From the NCBI RefSeq assembly GCF_003259615.1, contig NZ_QLLR01000025.1, positions 1 through 64,000 on the forward strand: a stretch of DNA of 64,000 nt. The letters run 5' to 3'. Both the position numbers and the translations under genes were made by a program. Positions 35,642 to 45,709 of this stretch are shown here, one piece after another; position 1 is the first letter of the stretch, and the number at the start of each line of letters is the position of its first letter. The stretch comes from Pedobacter cryoconitis (GTDB taxonomy: Bacteria > Bacteroidota > Bacteroidia > Sphingobacteriales > Sphingobacteriaceae). Under the pieces are notes generated by a model that was given only the letters and a program-made list of their open reading frames with translations, had not been told where the DNA came from and made no database searches.

Positions 35642-37495
35642 TTAACTCAGTAAAAGCCTGTAGTGAATATTCATCGTGCTGCGGATTTCCAGCTTGGATT
35701 TGGTTAAACTGAGCATAGATTTCCATTCTTCTTCGTTGAGCTCGTTTTGCTGAGCGGGAGTGATAATAATATCCGTAGTTTTAAGAAAGCCTTCTTTTGG
35801 ATTTTGTGCGGGCATCAGGCCTTTGCGGATATTGACAGCCTTGATCTTATTCCCTAGTTCAAAAAAGCAAAAGTTAATAATGTCTGATTGGGTAACCAGC
35901 CTGTTGCCTGTTGTAAGGCCGTATTTATAAGCCTGAACTCTGTTTGTCGCATTTAATCTTGATCTTCCTCCTTTGGTATTGCTCAATAAAAACAGGCTTT
36001 CTGGTATTGTTTTGCTGCTTTCAAAGGATTGCAGGTGACTTCCGGATTTAATTTGATTTCCCATTTCTGCATTCGTTGACCAGAATTCAAGAAAGAGAAT
36101 GTCAGCATTGTTTAAGGGTTTGACAATGATGTAATTCAGCAGTTCTTTAATGGTAATCAGCTGCGCTTTTGTCTTTTGTTCAATAATGGAGATATTTTGT
36201 TCCAGTTCTTTCAGCGAACTGTTCAGGAAGTCAGATCCATAGGCAGAAAATGCGGCTTTCTCGTCTCTGAGCAATTCAAAAAGGTAGTCTACAATTTCCT
36301 TGGCATTTCTGTTGTCAAAGCGCTCTGATCCTCCGTAACGTATTGAAAATGAACCTGCATTCGCGTCGTCGTCATGGCTATGCGGAATTTCAGTATAATA
36401 ATTTCCTGCCTTATCAGTCAGTGAATCTACACAGAGAAACTGGTCATGATCCTGAAGTTTGATGGGCATAATATTGGTCATCATTTTTAACCGGTGCTTA
36501 AAGTCATGTATCCTTTTGTTGACCACTGGGAAGGCATTGATGGAAACATGTAATTCATCGAGCATAGCTTCATTAATTGCCGCAGGAAAGACGACTTTCA
36601 GCCACAGCATAGGTTTTTTGAAGCTGCTCATACTGCCTGTCTGAAATACGGTGTCAAATTCTTTAGGATAATTTTGAAGATAGGGTTGATGCGGGAATAT
36701 ATTTTCCTCATCAACAGTCAGGAACCTGTTCGCATAGAAAGCGTTAACGTCTTGTGTGATCAGGTTTAAAACATCCTGGTTATCAAATGGAGACTGGCTG
36801 TTTTGTGCTGTTTCCAGGTAGAATTTATTTAAGGAAAGGTTGACTGGCAGGTCGTCTAAAAACCATTTGGATAGCGCTATAAGATCATATACGCTATCAT
36901 TGACGGCATAATTACGCCAATCAAAATAGAAACTCAGTCCGGGTAAAAGAGCTATGGCCGGTGGATTTTCGATTCCGATATAAAGAGTGTTTTTGTCCAG
37001 GCCTTCTCCGGGATTACTATGGGTCAATAAAGTCTTGTTGTGCTGTGCGTCAATTTTAAATATATTACTGCCATTGGCCAGGTAAGCTATTTCTGAATGG
37101 AATACTTTGACTGCCTTTAAGGGACTGAAAAAGATGTCTGAAGTGTTTTCTCCGCTGTTTTCATTTTTATCTTTCAGCCTTTTTCTAAAGAAGAACTGAG
37201 TTTTGGTATCTATAGTTTCTACGGGTTCAATAGCACGTGCATGTAAGATAGCATGTGCGGGAAGGGCGGAGGTTAAAGTATCTGAAGCCAGAATACGGGA
37301 TATACGATCCAGTATGCGGTTTTCTAAGTTCTTTACGTCATTAGAAACATTAAAAAGTTCAGTGCTTAAGGCTTCAATCAGTAATTTAACCAGGGGATCA
37401 AAGTCGTTTGTATTTTTTATACCCCAGTAGTCTAAAGCATTTTTTAAAATCCTGTTTCTTATTTCGTCTTTAGAGGAGTAAAATATGTTCTTCAT
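35642..37495 (-). CDS. tssF: T6SS baseplate subunit TssF
   Basis: The 617-residue product begins with IRNRILKNALDYWGIKNTNDFDPLVKLLIEALSTEL, a TssF-type N-terminus, and has PAHAILHARAIEPVE shortly after, the VC_A0110 signature region. TssF and TssG form the wedge of the baseplate. The length is close to the family (about 600). The gap to the tssE stop is 163 bases and holds no gene. Confidence 0.88.
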   Translation of the reverse strand: MKNIFYSSKDEIRNRILKNALDYWGIKNTNDFDPLVKLLIEALSTELFNVSNDVKNLENRILDRISRILASDTLTSALPAHAILHARAIEPVETIDTKTQFFFRKRLKDKNENSGENTSDIFFSPLKAVKVFHSEIAYLANGSNIFKIDAQHNKTLLTHSNPGEGLDKNTLYIGIENPPAIALLPGLSFYFDWRNYAVNDSVYDLIALSKWFLDDLPVNLSLNKFYLETAQNSQSPFDNQDVLNLITQDVNAFYANRFLTVDEENIFPHQPYLQNYPKEFDTVFQTGSMSSFKKPMLWLKVVFPAAINEAMLDELHVSINAFPVVNKRIHDFKHRLKMMTNIMPIKLQDHDQFLCVDSLTDKAGNYYTEIPHSHDDDANAGSFSIRYGGSERFDNRNAKEIVDYLFELLRDEKAAFSAYGSDFLNSSLKELEQNISIIEQKTKAQLITIKELLNYIIVKPLNNADILFLEFWSTNAEMGNQIKSGSHLQSFESSKTIPESLFLLSNTKGGRSRLNATNRVQAYKYGLTTGNRLVTQSDIINFCFFELGNKIKAVNIRKGLMPAQNPKEGFLKTTDIIITPAQQNELNEEEWKSMLSLTKSKLEIRSTMNIHYRLLLS

Positions 37496-37658
37496 GTAGG
37501 GTTTGGTTGTGCTTAATTAAAGATAAAGATCGTGTAAGCTTAAGTAATTTAATTTAAAACAGTAATGTTATCCTTAGTTTATCGTATTGTAACAGCTTTG
37601 TGATGTAGTGTGCTGTATATAAATTAGTTCAGTGTTTCCTTAAAATAGAACACTATAG

Positions 37659-38093
37659 TTAACTCGAAAGTGGACTTAAGAATAAGCCAGTGTTAAAATA
37701 ATATTTTTCTCCGGTAATATTCATTTTGCCCCAGATAGAAATGTCTACTTTTTTCTTGATCTCTGTAACATTTCTGAGAGAAAATTTCTTCTCTACTTCT
37801 GTCATATTGATTTCAACCTCAACCTGATACAGGCGGCGTTCGTATTCGGTAATAGATCTGAGTAAAGATTGTCTGAACTTTTCTTCCCAGGTTGTCTCAC
37901 TGACTATTAATTCAAAGTCTAAATCCCATATTTCGCACCCGAAGTTCCTGTTATGCCTGTGTTCGCCGTATCTGGTAAAAATAATTAACTCGATATTTTG
38001 TGAGATAGATTTGCCTAAATCGGCTTCTGTGAGGTCTTTGTTCTCGAGAATGTTTTTTAATCGAAATGGTTTGTTGTATAAGAAATCTGACAT
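37659..38093 (-). CDS. tssE: T6SS baseplate subunit TssE (gp25-like)
   Basis: The 144-residue product matches the gp25/TssE lysozyme-like wedge protein: TRYGEHRHNRNFGCEIWDLDFE is the diagnostic central region, with the invariant LRSITEYERRL helix after it. It tethers the sheath to the baseplate. It is divergent from the tssO-type gene at 38243, 149 bases away; no gene lies between. Confidence 0.9.
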   Translation of the reverse strand: MSDFLYNKPFRLKNILENKDLTEADLGKSISQNIELIIFTRYGEHRHNRNFGCEIWDLDFELIVSETTWEEKFRQSLLRSITEYERRLYQVEVEINMTEVEKKFSLRNVTEIKKKVDISIWGKMNITGEKYYFNTGLFLSPLSS

Positions 38094-38242
38094 AGGTTAC
38101 TACTTAAATGGAACAATAATTGGTAAATGGTTAATCAATATTACGTCCAAATTTTATATATTGGAAGATAATACTAACGCACTTTTAATAAACATGTTAT
38201 TATAATTAAAATCTTACACCTCTCAAATCTAACATATTCCCG

Positions 38243-38764
38243 ATGAAACCTATAAATGCTCAGGAACTGAACAAGTCGTACCGGCTCTTTATTTTTAATT
38301 TCATTTCCCTTACCATTTTCTCCGTAATCTGTGTTTACCTGTTTTTTGCGGCTTCCAGATTTGAGTATGAGCTTTTGGAAAAAGAAGTGAAGCAAACCGA
38401 ACAGCTGTTGTCTAAACGGAAAGATATCAATACTAAATTTGATATGATCCTGTTAAGGTTCAAGCAACTTTCCAAATACACCTCCATCAATTCTGAGGAA
38501 ATGAATAATCAGGCCATCATGCTTGAAGATATTCAAAATACAAATTTCAAAATCAAAGACATTATTAAAAAAGAAAAGACAACGGTGAGTAGTTTTCTCT
38601 TATATAAAAAAATGACGGATGATGTTTCTCAAATGGCAGGAATCCAGGATTCACTGTTTACCACGAGATTTCAAATTGAAAATGTAAAAACACAATTGGA
38701 TGGTTGTTTTAAAACAAACAACAATGCGGCTAAAAAAATAAGAGGGGGAAGATTTACCAGGTAA
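38243..38764 (+). CDS. tssO: TssO-family T6SS(iii) membrane protein (first of two)
   Basis: The 173-residue product has a short cytoplasmic head (MKPINAQELNKSYRLF), one membrane helix (about 17-40, IFNFISLTIFSVICVYLFFAA), and a long charged coiled-coil region (about 45-150). This is the layout of the TssO/TssQ group of the Bacteroidota T6SS membrane complex. It is followed after 2 bases by a protein of the same layout. Which of the two is the true TssO orthologue cannot be decided by eye. Confidence 0.7.
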   Translation: MKPINAQELNKSYRLFIFNFISLTIFSVICVYLFFAASRFEYELLEKEVKQTEQLLSKRKDINTKFDMILLRFKQLSKYTSINSEEMNNQAIMLEDIQNTNFKIKDIIKKEKTTVSSFLLYKKMTDDVSQMAGIQDSLFTTRFQIENVKTQLDGCFKTNNNAAKKIRGGRFTR

Positions 38765-38766
38765 TT

Positions 38767-39264
38767 ATGATTAAATTAAGTATAAAAGAACGAAGAGATC
38801 AGTTCCTTTTTTTTATTGGAATATTTCTATTTACGACAGGATTGTTAAGCTTCGGTCTGTTCTATGATTACGGAAATGGCCGGGTAGTTTCCAAACAGGA
38901 CCTTGCCGATAAACTGGAACAGAATGCTGATTTTGAAGCGACAGTTAAGGAACAGCGTGCTACAATTGATACCACGTATAAAGACATTATGACTTTTGAT
39001 CCCGGGGTACAGGCTGTGTTTCTGGAGAATGACATCAAAAACTCAATGGCTTCTATTAAATCGAATTATGAACGGAAAGCTTATGATGTACGTTACAAAA
39101 CATTTTTACAGGCTTCCCAGCTTTACAGTGATTTGTTCTACAATAGAAGAGAGCTTAAAGGAAATAACAAGGATATAGAGAAATTGAATAAATCCTTAGA
39201 TGATTGTAAGTTATCCACCCGTCAGCTCAGACAAACCATGGGCAGCCAGCCGAACCAGAGATAA
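38767..39264 (+). CDS. tssO: TssO-family T6SS(iii) membrane protein (second of two)
   Basis: The 165-residue product starts MIKLSIKERRDQFLFFIGIF, with one membrane helix at about 13-37 and a periplasmic coiled coil with a Gln/Asn-rich end. Its KERRDQF head is the commoner TssO pattern. It has no lipobox, so it is not TssQ as described for other species. It shares topology with the gene before it, suggesting an old tandem duplication, though the sequences are far apart. tssP follows after 43 bases. Confidence 0.7.
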   Translation: MIKLSIKERRDQFLFFIGIFLFTTGLLSFGLFYDYGNGRVVSKQDLADKLEQNADFEATVKEQRATIDTTYKDIMTFDPGVQAVFLENDIKNSMASIKSNYERKAYDVRYKTFLQASQLYSDLFYNRRELKGNNKDIEKLNKSLDDCKLSTRQLRQTMGSQPNQR

Positions 39265-39307
39265 CCAACCAACCAACCCGAATTAATAAAAAACAAAATA
39301 TAAACCT

Positions 39308-40258
39308 ATGGCCGACACTAATACTACGAATGGAAAATCAGTAAGCAGTAATTCACAGGGATACATCTTCCTGTATATTTTTATTGCAATCCTGATTATT
39401 GCTGCACTTATCTTCTTGTTGAAGAGCTCTTTTTTTGATAAACGCAATGTTGACGCGAGAATTCTAAAAGATGAAATGTACCTGAATGAAGACCTTGTAT
39501 TTACCGACAATACCAGGAGCGCAAAAAAATGGCTCTGGGAATTTGGTAACGGAGCAAAACTAACGACACAAAACGGTAGTTACCGTTACAATAAGGCAGG
39601 TTCTTATATTATCAGGTTAACAGTTGACGGGGAGTTAAAAGAACAGTTCCCGGTTACGGTAAGAGATACGGTAATCGCTGCTTTAGATACCATGGTCACG
39701 ATCAGCGGGCCAACATCCGGGGTCGTCAATGAAGAGGTGAGAGTGGAGGCCGAAGGAAAAGCCAGCCAGTTTGAATGGTCTTTCGGAGAAACCAACCGGG
39801 TAGATGTAAAGGGCAGAACTGCTTTATATACTTTTCATACGCCTGGTAAATTCATGGTGAAATTAACCACCGACAGAAGCCACAGACCTATTTATCACAC
39901 TATTTTTATTACAGATCCAAATGCGGAACTGGATACGGATATGGTAGTACCTGGTGAAGGGGAACAAAAGGTGATTGACGACATCAGGGCACGTTTGCAG
40001 GCAATTGCGAATGGGGCAGATTTCAATTCAAATTATTATTACCTGATTCGCAGGTATATGTGTAACAACGAAAAGGTTACTGTAGCCGTTGACCAGGATG
40101 GGGTTAAAAAATCGAGTGATTTTTATTCTTATTGTATGGGACTGACTTTCGGGGGTGAAATTGTTGTTGATGAAGCTCAATTAACAATCAGTCCTAATTC
40201 AACTTGTGCCACCCTGGTAAATATCAAACAACATTCAGCCAATACAGTAAAAAAATAA
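39308..40258 (+). CDS. tssP: TssP, T6SS(iii) PKD-domain membrane protein
   Basis: The 316-residue product has a short head, a membrane helix (about 18-39, IFLYIFIAILIIAALIFLL type) and two PKD-like beta-sandwich domains in the periplasm: KKWLWEFGNGAKLTTQNGS..YRYNKAGSYIIRLT and ASQFEWSFGETN..ALYTFHTPGKFMVKLT. The C-terminal part (about 215-316) is an alpha-beta domain. PKD domains and position identify TssP, a periplasmic scaffold of the variant iii complex. The 5-base gap to tssR indicates one transcript. Confidence 0.8.
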   Translation: MADTNTTNGKSVSSNSQGYIFLYIFIAILIIAALIFLLKSSFFDKRNVDARILKDEMYLNEDLVFTDNTRSAKKWLWEFGNGAKLTTQNGSYRYNKAGSYIIRLTVDGELKEQFPVTVRDTVIAALDTMVTISGPTSGVVNEEVRVEAEGKASQFEWSFGETNRVDVKGRTALYTFHTPGKFMVKLTTDRSHRPIYHTIFITDPNAELDTDMVVPGEGEQKVIDDIRARLQAIANGADFNSNYYYLIRRYMCNNEKVTVAVDQDGVKKSSDFYSYCMGLTFGGEIVVDEAQLTISPNSTCATLVNIKQHSANTVKK

Positions 40259-40263
40259 TCACT

Positions 40264-42624
40264 ATGAAACGAATTATATCCCTCTCTATATTAATTGCCC
40301 AAACTGCTTTTGTCATGGCACAATCGCCTGCTGCTTTTGGGAAAAAAGTAAAATATATGCCTAAGGCTTATGCTAAGCCATCTGCACTGACTAACCTGAG
40401 TGAAGATGGGGGCAGAACCAAATTACCATGGATCGTTTTTTCGGACAGGGATGAAAATTATACGACCACCGCACCGGGCGGAAGTCTGATCATGAAGAAG
40501 CTAAACTTTATGGAACCTTTTTATGTTTCTAAAGATGAAAACGGTTATTTAAAATTGATTAAATATAAGGCTGGAATGATCAGGGGCAGAAAGATCAATG
40601 ATAAGAAAAGTGCCATCAGCTATGGCTGGATTCCAAAGTCAAAGATGTTGTTGTGGCAGCGGTCTTATTCTAATCAGAAATCGGGTTATCCTGAAAAATC
40701 AATTGCTATTGTGACGGGTAAAGTTCCGCTGACAGAGTCTAAATTCTATTATGACAATACGGATTCTGCTTTCGTTTACAGTTCTCCTGAGCTTAAAAAG
40801 AAAGTGACCAAAGTGAGGCTGCATGAGCTTAATTATATCTTTAAAAAATCTGAGGATGGTAAGAAATACCTGATTGGAAATGAAGATCAGCTGGTTACGG
40901 ATAGCGCTGCTAAAAGTATTTATGGATGGATCGCTTCTGATGCGGTACATAGCTGGGGTGACAGGTTATATATCACACCAAAACAGATTGATTCTTATGA
41001 TCAGAGTGATTCAGTGGCTTTAGCACTTACTGGTGTACATATGGACCCGCTTTTATCAGCAAATGATATTATCCTGAGAAGTTCTCCTGTGGTTGGTGAT
41101 GATGGAACCGGAAATTATACTTTAGGGGTAGCTAGCGATGTTTATAATAAATCAAATAATAAGCTGATTACTATCAATGGTGCAACGCTTTCTTATCTGA
41201 CTTACCTGGAGTTAAGAAAAAATATCCACAATGTTAACGTGATTTTTGTTGTAGATGGCGGAAGTCCGATGTCGCGTTATTTTTCGGGATTAACGAACAC
41301 GATTCAATCTTTCGAGAATATATTCAATGATTACGGTAAAAAGCATAAGATAAGTTACGGTGCGGTTGTTTATAGAAATGAGGCTGCCGGAATATTAAGT
41401 ACGCCTGCAATCTCTCCTGATTACAGAAAATTGATGAGTTTCCTTTCTACTGAGGCTAAACGCACAGAAAGATATAATGGAAGAATTGTTGCTGAACCTG
41501 TTTATGATGGGGTAAGGGCGGGTTTAAATATGCTTAAAAACCATAAAAACGAGACTAACCTGATCGTATTGATTGGTAGTACTGGAAATGAGGCTTCTTC
41601 ATCTTATCGTTTAACGCAGCTGACTGAAGAGTTTGCGCGTGCGGATGCCAGGTTATTAGCGATTCAGTTGTATAGTGATTATGACCAGTTATTCAATAAT
41701 TTTGTACTGCAGTCTAAGAAACTGGTTTCTGAATCGGCGGTTTATTCAGCTGATAAAAAGAAAAGATTTTTAGTGAAGGGTGAGGGTTTGAACAATACAC
41801 AGGCCTACAATACGAGTCAGCTGGATTCAATTTCTTATTACCTGGATTATCCAAAAAACAGTTTGATTCAGGGTGGGGTGGTTTTCCCGACCAAGGGTTC
41901 TGTAAATTCTGCTGAGTCTATGAATATTGCGGTGAGACGTTTCATTAAAGAGACGGACATGGATATTAATAGTCAGGTAAGTTCTCTGGACAGTGCTTTC
42001 AGGTTAACCGGAATTGAACGTAAAAATCTATCTCCGATTGTAGAAAGTCAGCTGAGCGCACCTGTGGGTGATGATGTGGCTGATAAAATGCCGCACAATG
42101 GTTTTAAATATTATATGACTGCTGGTGTGCATGCTGATATTGTATCAAAGAATAAAGACTTGTTACAGTATGCACTGATCCTGAATACGATGGAGTACAA
42201 GCAGATTGGTGATATTTTCTCTTTGATGATCGGACAGAATCTTCAGCCTGATCAGTCTTCTTTCAGAAAAAAACTGCAGAAAAACTATTTTAATATTCTG
42301 CGCAATTTATTGGATGTAAATATTTCAAAAGGTCACATTAAACCGATGACTTTAGCCAAATACCTGAAAACGGTAACAGGTTTGCCGGTTACCAATGATT
42401 TGCTGACTAAATATACAGTTGGTGATTTGAGAAGCCAGAGTAAAATGCCGCAGGCAGATTTTGAAGCTTATATCAAATTCCTGATCAACTCTAATGAGCA
42501 GATCAAAAGAGGAACACAGATTGGTCAGCAATTTATTTCCAACGGAAAAACTTACTACTATATCACGGAGAAAAATTTTGTGCAGGCCGCTGCCAATGAC
42601 AATGCAGTGAAAGAAACACCTTAG
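40264..42624 (+). CDS. tssR: TssR, T6SS(iii) periplasmic protein with vWA-like domain
   Basis: From ATG 40264 the product has 786 residues with a signal peptide (SLSILIAQTAFVMAQ). An SH3-like beta domain (about 35-120) is followed by a von Willebrand A-like domain whose start is NVIFVVDGGSPMS (D331). The metal site reads D-x-x-S-x-x-S instead of DxSxS, so metal binding is uncertain. TssR is a defining, periplasmic part of the Bacteroidota T6SS, possibly binding peptidoglycan or the outer membrane. An upstream in-frame extension to 40204 overlaps tssP and is not used. Confidence 0.85.
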   Translation: MKRIISLSILIAQTAFVMAQSPAAFGKKVKYMPKAYAKPSALTNLSEDGGRTKLPWIVFSDRDENYTTTAPGGSLIMKKLNFMEPFYVSKDENGYLKLIKYKAGMIRGRKINDKKSAISYGWIPKSKMLLWQRSYSNQKSGYPEKSIAIVTGKVPLTESKFYYDNTDSAFVYSSPELKKKVTKVRLHELNYIFKKSEDGKKYLIGNEDQLVTDSAAKSIYGWIASDAVHSWGDRLYITPKQIDSYDQSDSVALALTGVHMDPLLSANDIILRSSPVVGDDGTGNYTLGVASDVYNKSNNKLITINGATLSYLTYLELRKNIHNVNVIFVVDGGSPMSRYFSGLTNTIQSFENIFNDYGKKHKISYGAVVYRNEAAGILSTPAISPDYRKLMSFLSTEAKRTERYNGRIVAEPVYDGVRAGLNMLKNHKNETNLIVLIGSTGNEASSSYRLTQLTEEFARADARLLAIQLYSDYDQLFNNFVLQSKKLVSESAVYSADKKKRFLVKGEGLNNTQAYNTSQLDSISYYLDYPKNSLIQGGVVFPTKGSVNSAESMNIAVRRFIKETDMDINSQVSSLDSAFRLTGIERKNLSPIVESQLSAPVGDDVADKMPHNGFKYYMTAGVHADIVSKNKDLLQYALILNTMEYKQIGDIFSLMIGQNLQPDQSSFRKKLQKNYFNILRNLLDVNISKGHIKPMTLAKYLKTVTGLPVTNDLLTKYTVGDLRSQSKMPQADFEAYIKFLINSNEQIKRGTQIGQQFISNGKTYYYITEKNFVQAAANDNAVKETP

Positions 42625-42635
42625 TATCAGATATT

Positions 42636-45152
42636 ATGAGTCTTACAAACATTAGTGAATCAGTAAAACTGGCGATCAGGGTCGCGCAATCCCTCGCTAA
42701 AGAATACCGTAATCCTGAATTTACTGCTGCTCACCTTTTAAAGGGGTTGATGCACAAGGAGGTTGGATTAAGAGGGTTTTTATCTTCGATCGGAAAAGAT
42801 GAAGAATATATCAGTGAGTGGGCAGAAGTAAGAATTGAAGAGCTGGAAAAAACTTCTTCCTCGCAGGAGGAAGTGAAGGGTAGTCCAGAGATTGCCAAAG
42901 TTTTTGAGGAAGCTGACCTGGTGAGGATCAAGGTTGGATTAGATCTGATTACACCTATTTGTGTGCTTACCGCTTTGTGCAAGCCTACAGTTGGGTTTAA
43001 GCCGGATCAGTTGAAGTCATTCCCGATCAAGGAAAAGGAATTGCTGGATCTTTATTTGAAGGATGAAGAGTTACAAGCCGTTGTAGCACCGGTTTCTGCA
43101 GGTGGAAAAGGAGCTAAAGGCGGGGTTGGAACTACTGCTTTGCATAAGTATTGTATTGACAGGATTGCGCTTGCCCGTGATGGTAAAACAGATCCGATTA
43201 TTGGCAGGGATAAAGAAGCGAGGATGATCATGGAAATCCTTTGCCGCAGAACGAAGCCGAATGTAATTATTACTGGTGATGCCGGGGTTGGTAAAACAGC
43301 ATTGGTAGATGGTTTTGCACAGGATATTATTGCTGATAACGTTCCTGAGTTATTGAAAGGGGTTCAGCTTTTTGAACTGGATTTAGGTTCTTTAATTGCA
43401 GGAGCTTCTTATAAGGGAGAGATTGAAGATCGTCTGAAAAATATCTTAAAAGAGATCAAGCAATTTGATAAGGCTGTATTATTCATTGATGAGATCCATA
43501 CTTTATTAGATAATAAGGGCCCGATAGGTGGCGGGGTTGGTAATTTACTGAAGCCTGAACTGGCAAGGGGTGAGATTACGGTCATTGGTGCGACAACAAT
43601 TGATGAATACAGAAAAATTATAGAGCCAGAGCAGGCTTTCAGCAGAAGGTTTGAAGTTTTGCAGGTGAATGAGCCTAACGAAGCTTCAGCGATAAAGATG
43701 CTGGAAAAATTAACGGCTAAATATGAGGAGCATCATCAGCTGAAAGTTCAGCCGGATGCAATTCCTGAGTGTGTACGGTTAGCGAAACGCTATATGAAAG
43801 ACCGCAGGCTTCCGGATTCTGCTTTCGATTTGCTGGACCGTTCTATGGCGGCCATGAAAATGATGAACGATACGTCAGAGAAAGTATTGGAAGAGTTAAC
43901 GCAGACTTTGGCTGAGTTAGAGTTGTCGGATATTGATGAAGTTACTGAATTTGCGGATTACAAGTGGTTGTACAACCAGTTACAGGATAAAGTAAGCCCG
44001 GTATTGTTAGGCCAGCTGACAGATGAAACGCAGGTAGAGGCTTTTGAAACGGCCGATGAGTATCATCAGTATATTGCTAAAAATCTGGATGCGCTGAAAG
44101 TGCTTACAGAAAGGAAATCGGATGAGGTGACCAAGCAGGATATTGCTTCTATTGTTTCTTATAAAACAGGTATCCCGCTGGGAAAAATCCAGGCGCAGGA
44201 GAAAGAAAAGCTGTTGAACATGGAGGCTTTCCTGAAAAGAAGGGTTGTTGGACAGGACCAGGCTTTAAAGGCTGTTTCTGATGCGATCCTGGAATCAAGA
44301 AGTGGTTTGAACAAAAAGGGGCAGCCTATTGGTTCGTTCTTTTTACTGGGTCCTACGGGAACGGGAAAAACGGAACTGGCCAAGTCTATTGCTGAATTTT
44401 TATTCAATGATGAAAAGGCAATGATCCGATTTGATATGTCCGAGTTTAAGGAAGAGCATTCTGCGGCTTTGCTGTATGGAGCGCCTCCGGGATACGTGGG
44501 TTATGAAGAGGGTGGTATGCTGGTGAACAAGATCAGAGAGCAGCCTTATTCTGTGTTATTATTTGATGAGATTGAAAAAGCGCATCCTTCGGTATTTGAT
44601 ACTTTCTTACAGATTCTGGATGAGGGACATATGCACGACAGGCTGGGTAAGGAAGGTGACTTCTCCAATTCGCTTATTTTATTTACTTCCAATATTGGAA
44701 GTGAGTGGATCTCTGAGCAGGTGGGACAGGGGATCATCCCGACTTCACAGCAGTTAATGGAGATTATGGCGCGTCAGTTCAGACCGGAGTTTTTAGCCCG
44801 TTTGTCTGAGATCGTACCTTTCGCACCGATCAATGAGAGCAATGTAGTCAGGATCTTCGAGATCCAGCTAAAAAGTTTAATTGATGCTTTACACAAACAA
44901 GGCATAGCTTTTGAGATTGAAGAAGAGGCAACGAAAATGCTGGCACTGAGTGGCTTTACGCCTAAGTACGGGGCAAGACAATTATCTGGTGTAATCCGGA
45001 ATGAGTTAAGAAGACCGATCTCAAAATATATTATCTCTGGTGCTTTGAAAAAAGGCAGTACAATCGTGATTAGAAAGCATGAATCAGAGGAACGCCTGGA
45101 GTGGGAAATTATTGAGCAAACTCCTGTTACTGAATTAGAAAACGAATTATAG
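42636..45152 (+). CDS. clpV: T6SS AAA+ ATPase ClpV/TssH
   Basis: ClpV disassembles the contracted TssBC sheath for reuse. The 838-residue product has an N-terminal Clp repeat domain (1-150), AAA1 with GDAGVGKT (about 213-220) and VLFIDEIHTLL, a shortened middle coiled coil, AAA2 with GPTGTGKT (about 571-578) and VLLFDEIEKAH, and a C-terminal D2-small domain. The short middle domain and its place before tssB and tssC favour ClpV over the chaperone ClpB. It follows tssR by 11 bases. Confidence 0.93.
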   Translation: MSLTNISESVKLAIRVAQSLAKEYRNPEFTAAHLLKGLMHKEVGLRGFLSSIGKDEEYISEWAEVRIEELEKTSSSQEEVKGSPEIAKVFEEADLVRIKVGLDLITPICVLTALCKPTVGFKPDQLKSFPIKEKELLDLYLKDEELQAVVAPVSAGGKGAKGGVGTTALHKYCIDRIALARDGKTDPIIGRDKEARMIMEILCRRTKPNVIITGDAGVGKTALVDGFAQDIIADNVPELLKGVQLFELDLGSLIAGASYKGEIEDRLKNILKEIKQFDKAVLFIDEIHTLLDNKGPIGGGVGNLLKPELARGEITVIGATTIDEYRKIIEPEQAFSRRFEVLQVNEPNEASAIKMLEKLTAKYEEHHQLKVQPDAIPECVRLAKRYMKDRRLPDSAFDLLDRSMAAMKMMNDTSEKVLEELTQTLAELELSDIDEVTEFADYKWLYNQLQDKVSPVLLGQLTDETQVEAFETADEYHQYIAKNLDALKVLTERKSDEVTKQDIASIVSYKTGIPLGKIQAQEKEKLLNMEAFLKRRVVGQDQALKAVSDAILESRSGLNKKGQPIGSFFLLGPTGTGKTELAKSIAEFLFNDEKAMIRFDMSEFKEEHSAALLYGAPPGYVGYEEGGMLVNKIREQPYSVLLFDEIEKAHPSVFDTFLQILDEGHMHDRLGKEGDFSNSLILFTSNIGSEWISEQVGQGIIPTSQQLMEIMARQFRPEFLARLSEIVPFAPINESNVVRIFEIQLKSLIDALHKQGIAFEIEEEATKMLALSGFTPKYGARQLSGVIRNELRRPISKYIISGALKKGSTIVIRKHESEERLEWEIIEQTPVTELENEL

Positions 45153-45227
45153 AATTAATACTGTTTTATAAAATTAAATTCAATATTTTTATTGTAAATA
45201 GATCTTAAACCCTTAAATATCAATACT

Positions 45228-45674
45228 ATGTTTAACTATGAAATTGGCGGAAACGAAAGAAAAGTAGATACTTCGGAAGCATTCGCAGACATCGCCCATA
45301 ATAAAACACTTTTTATACAAAAATTAACAGATAATGAACCGATCAAGCCTGAAAAAGTAGAGGGTTTAAAAACTGTACAGGAGGTCTTTAATCATTATAA
45401 ACCTAAAGTTAACGTAGGTTTTGAGCGTCAGGATGGTTTGCCTGTATCGGAAACTCTTCATTTCAATAACCTTGGGGACTTTTCTGTTAAAAGTATCATT
45501 AACCAAAGTACACACCTGAATAATATCAATATTGAGCGTGAAATGTCTTTAAATGTGATTAAACAATTGAAGTCTAATAAGACACTGAAATCTACATTGG
45601 ATGATGAGGAAACAAAACACGCGTTTATCAGTGCATTGAAGAATTTCGTTGCTGAGTTAGAAGAGAATAAATAG
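45228..45674 (+). CDS. tssB: T6SS sheath small subunit TssB
   Basis: The 148-residue product has the TssB pattern: a beta-strand-rich first part with VNVGFERQDGLPVSETLHFNNLGDFS, then helices with INIEREMSLNVIKQLKSN and the C-terminal ALKNFVAELEENK. TssB and TssC together form the contractile sheath. It stands 36 bases before tssC, and both are preceded by a 75-base gap after clpV. Confidence 0.92.
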   Translation: MFNYEIGGNERKVDTSEAFADIAHNKTLFIQKLTDNEPIKPEKVEGLKTVQEVFNHYKPKVNVGFERQDGLPVSETLHFNNLGDFSVKSIINQSTHLNNINIEREMSLNVIKQLKSNKTLKSTLDDEETKHAFISALKNFVAELEENK

Positions 45675-45709
45675 ATCAGGTATTACATAGGTAGATTATA
45701 AAATATATT

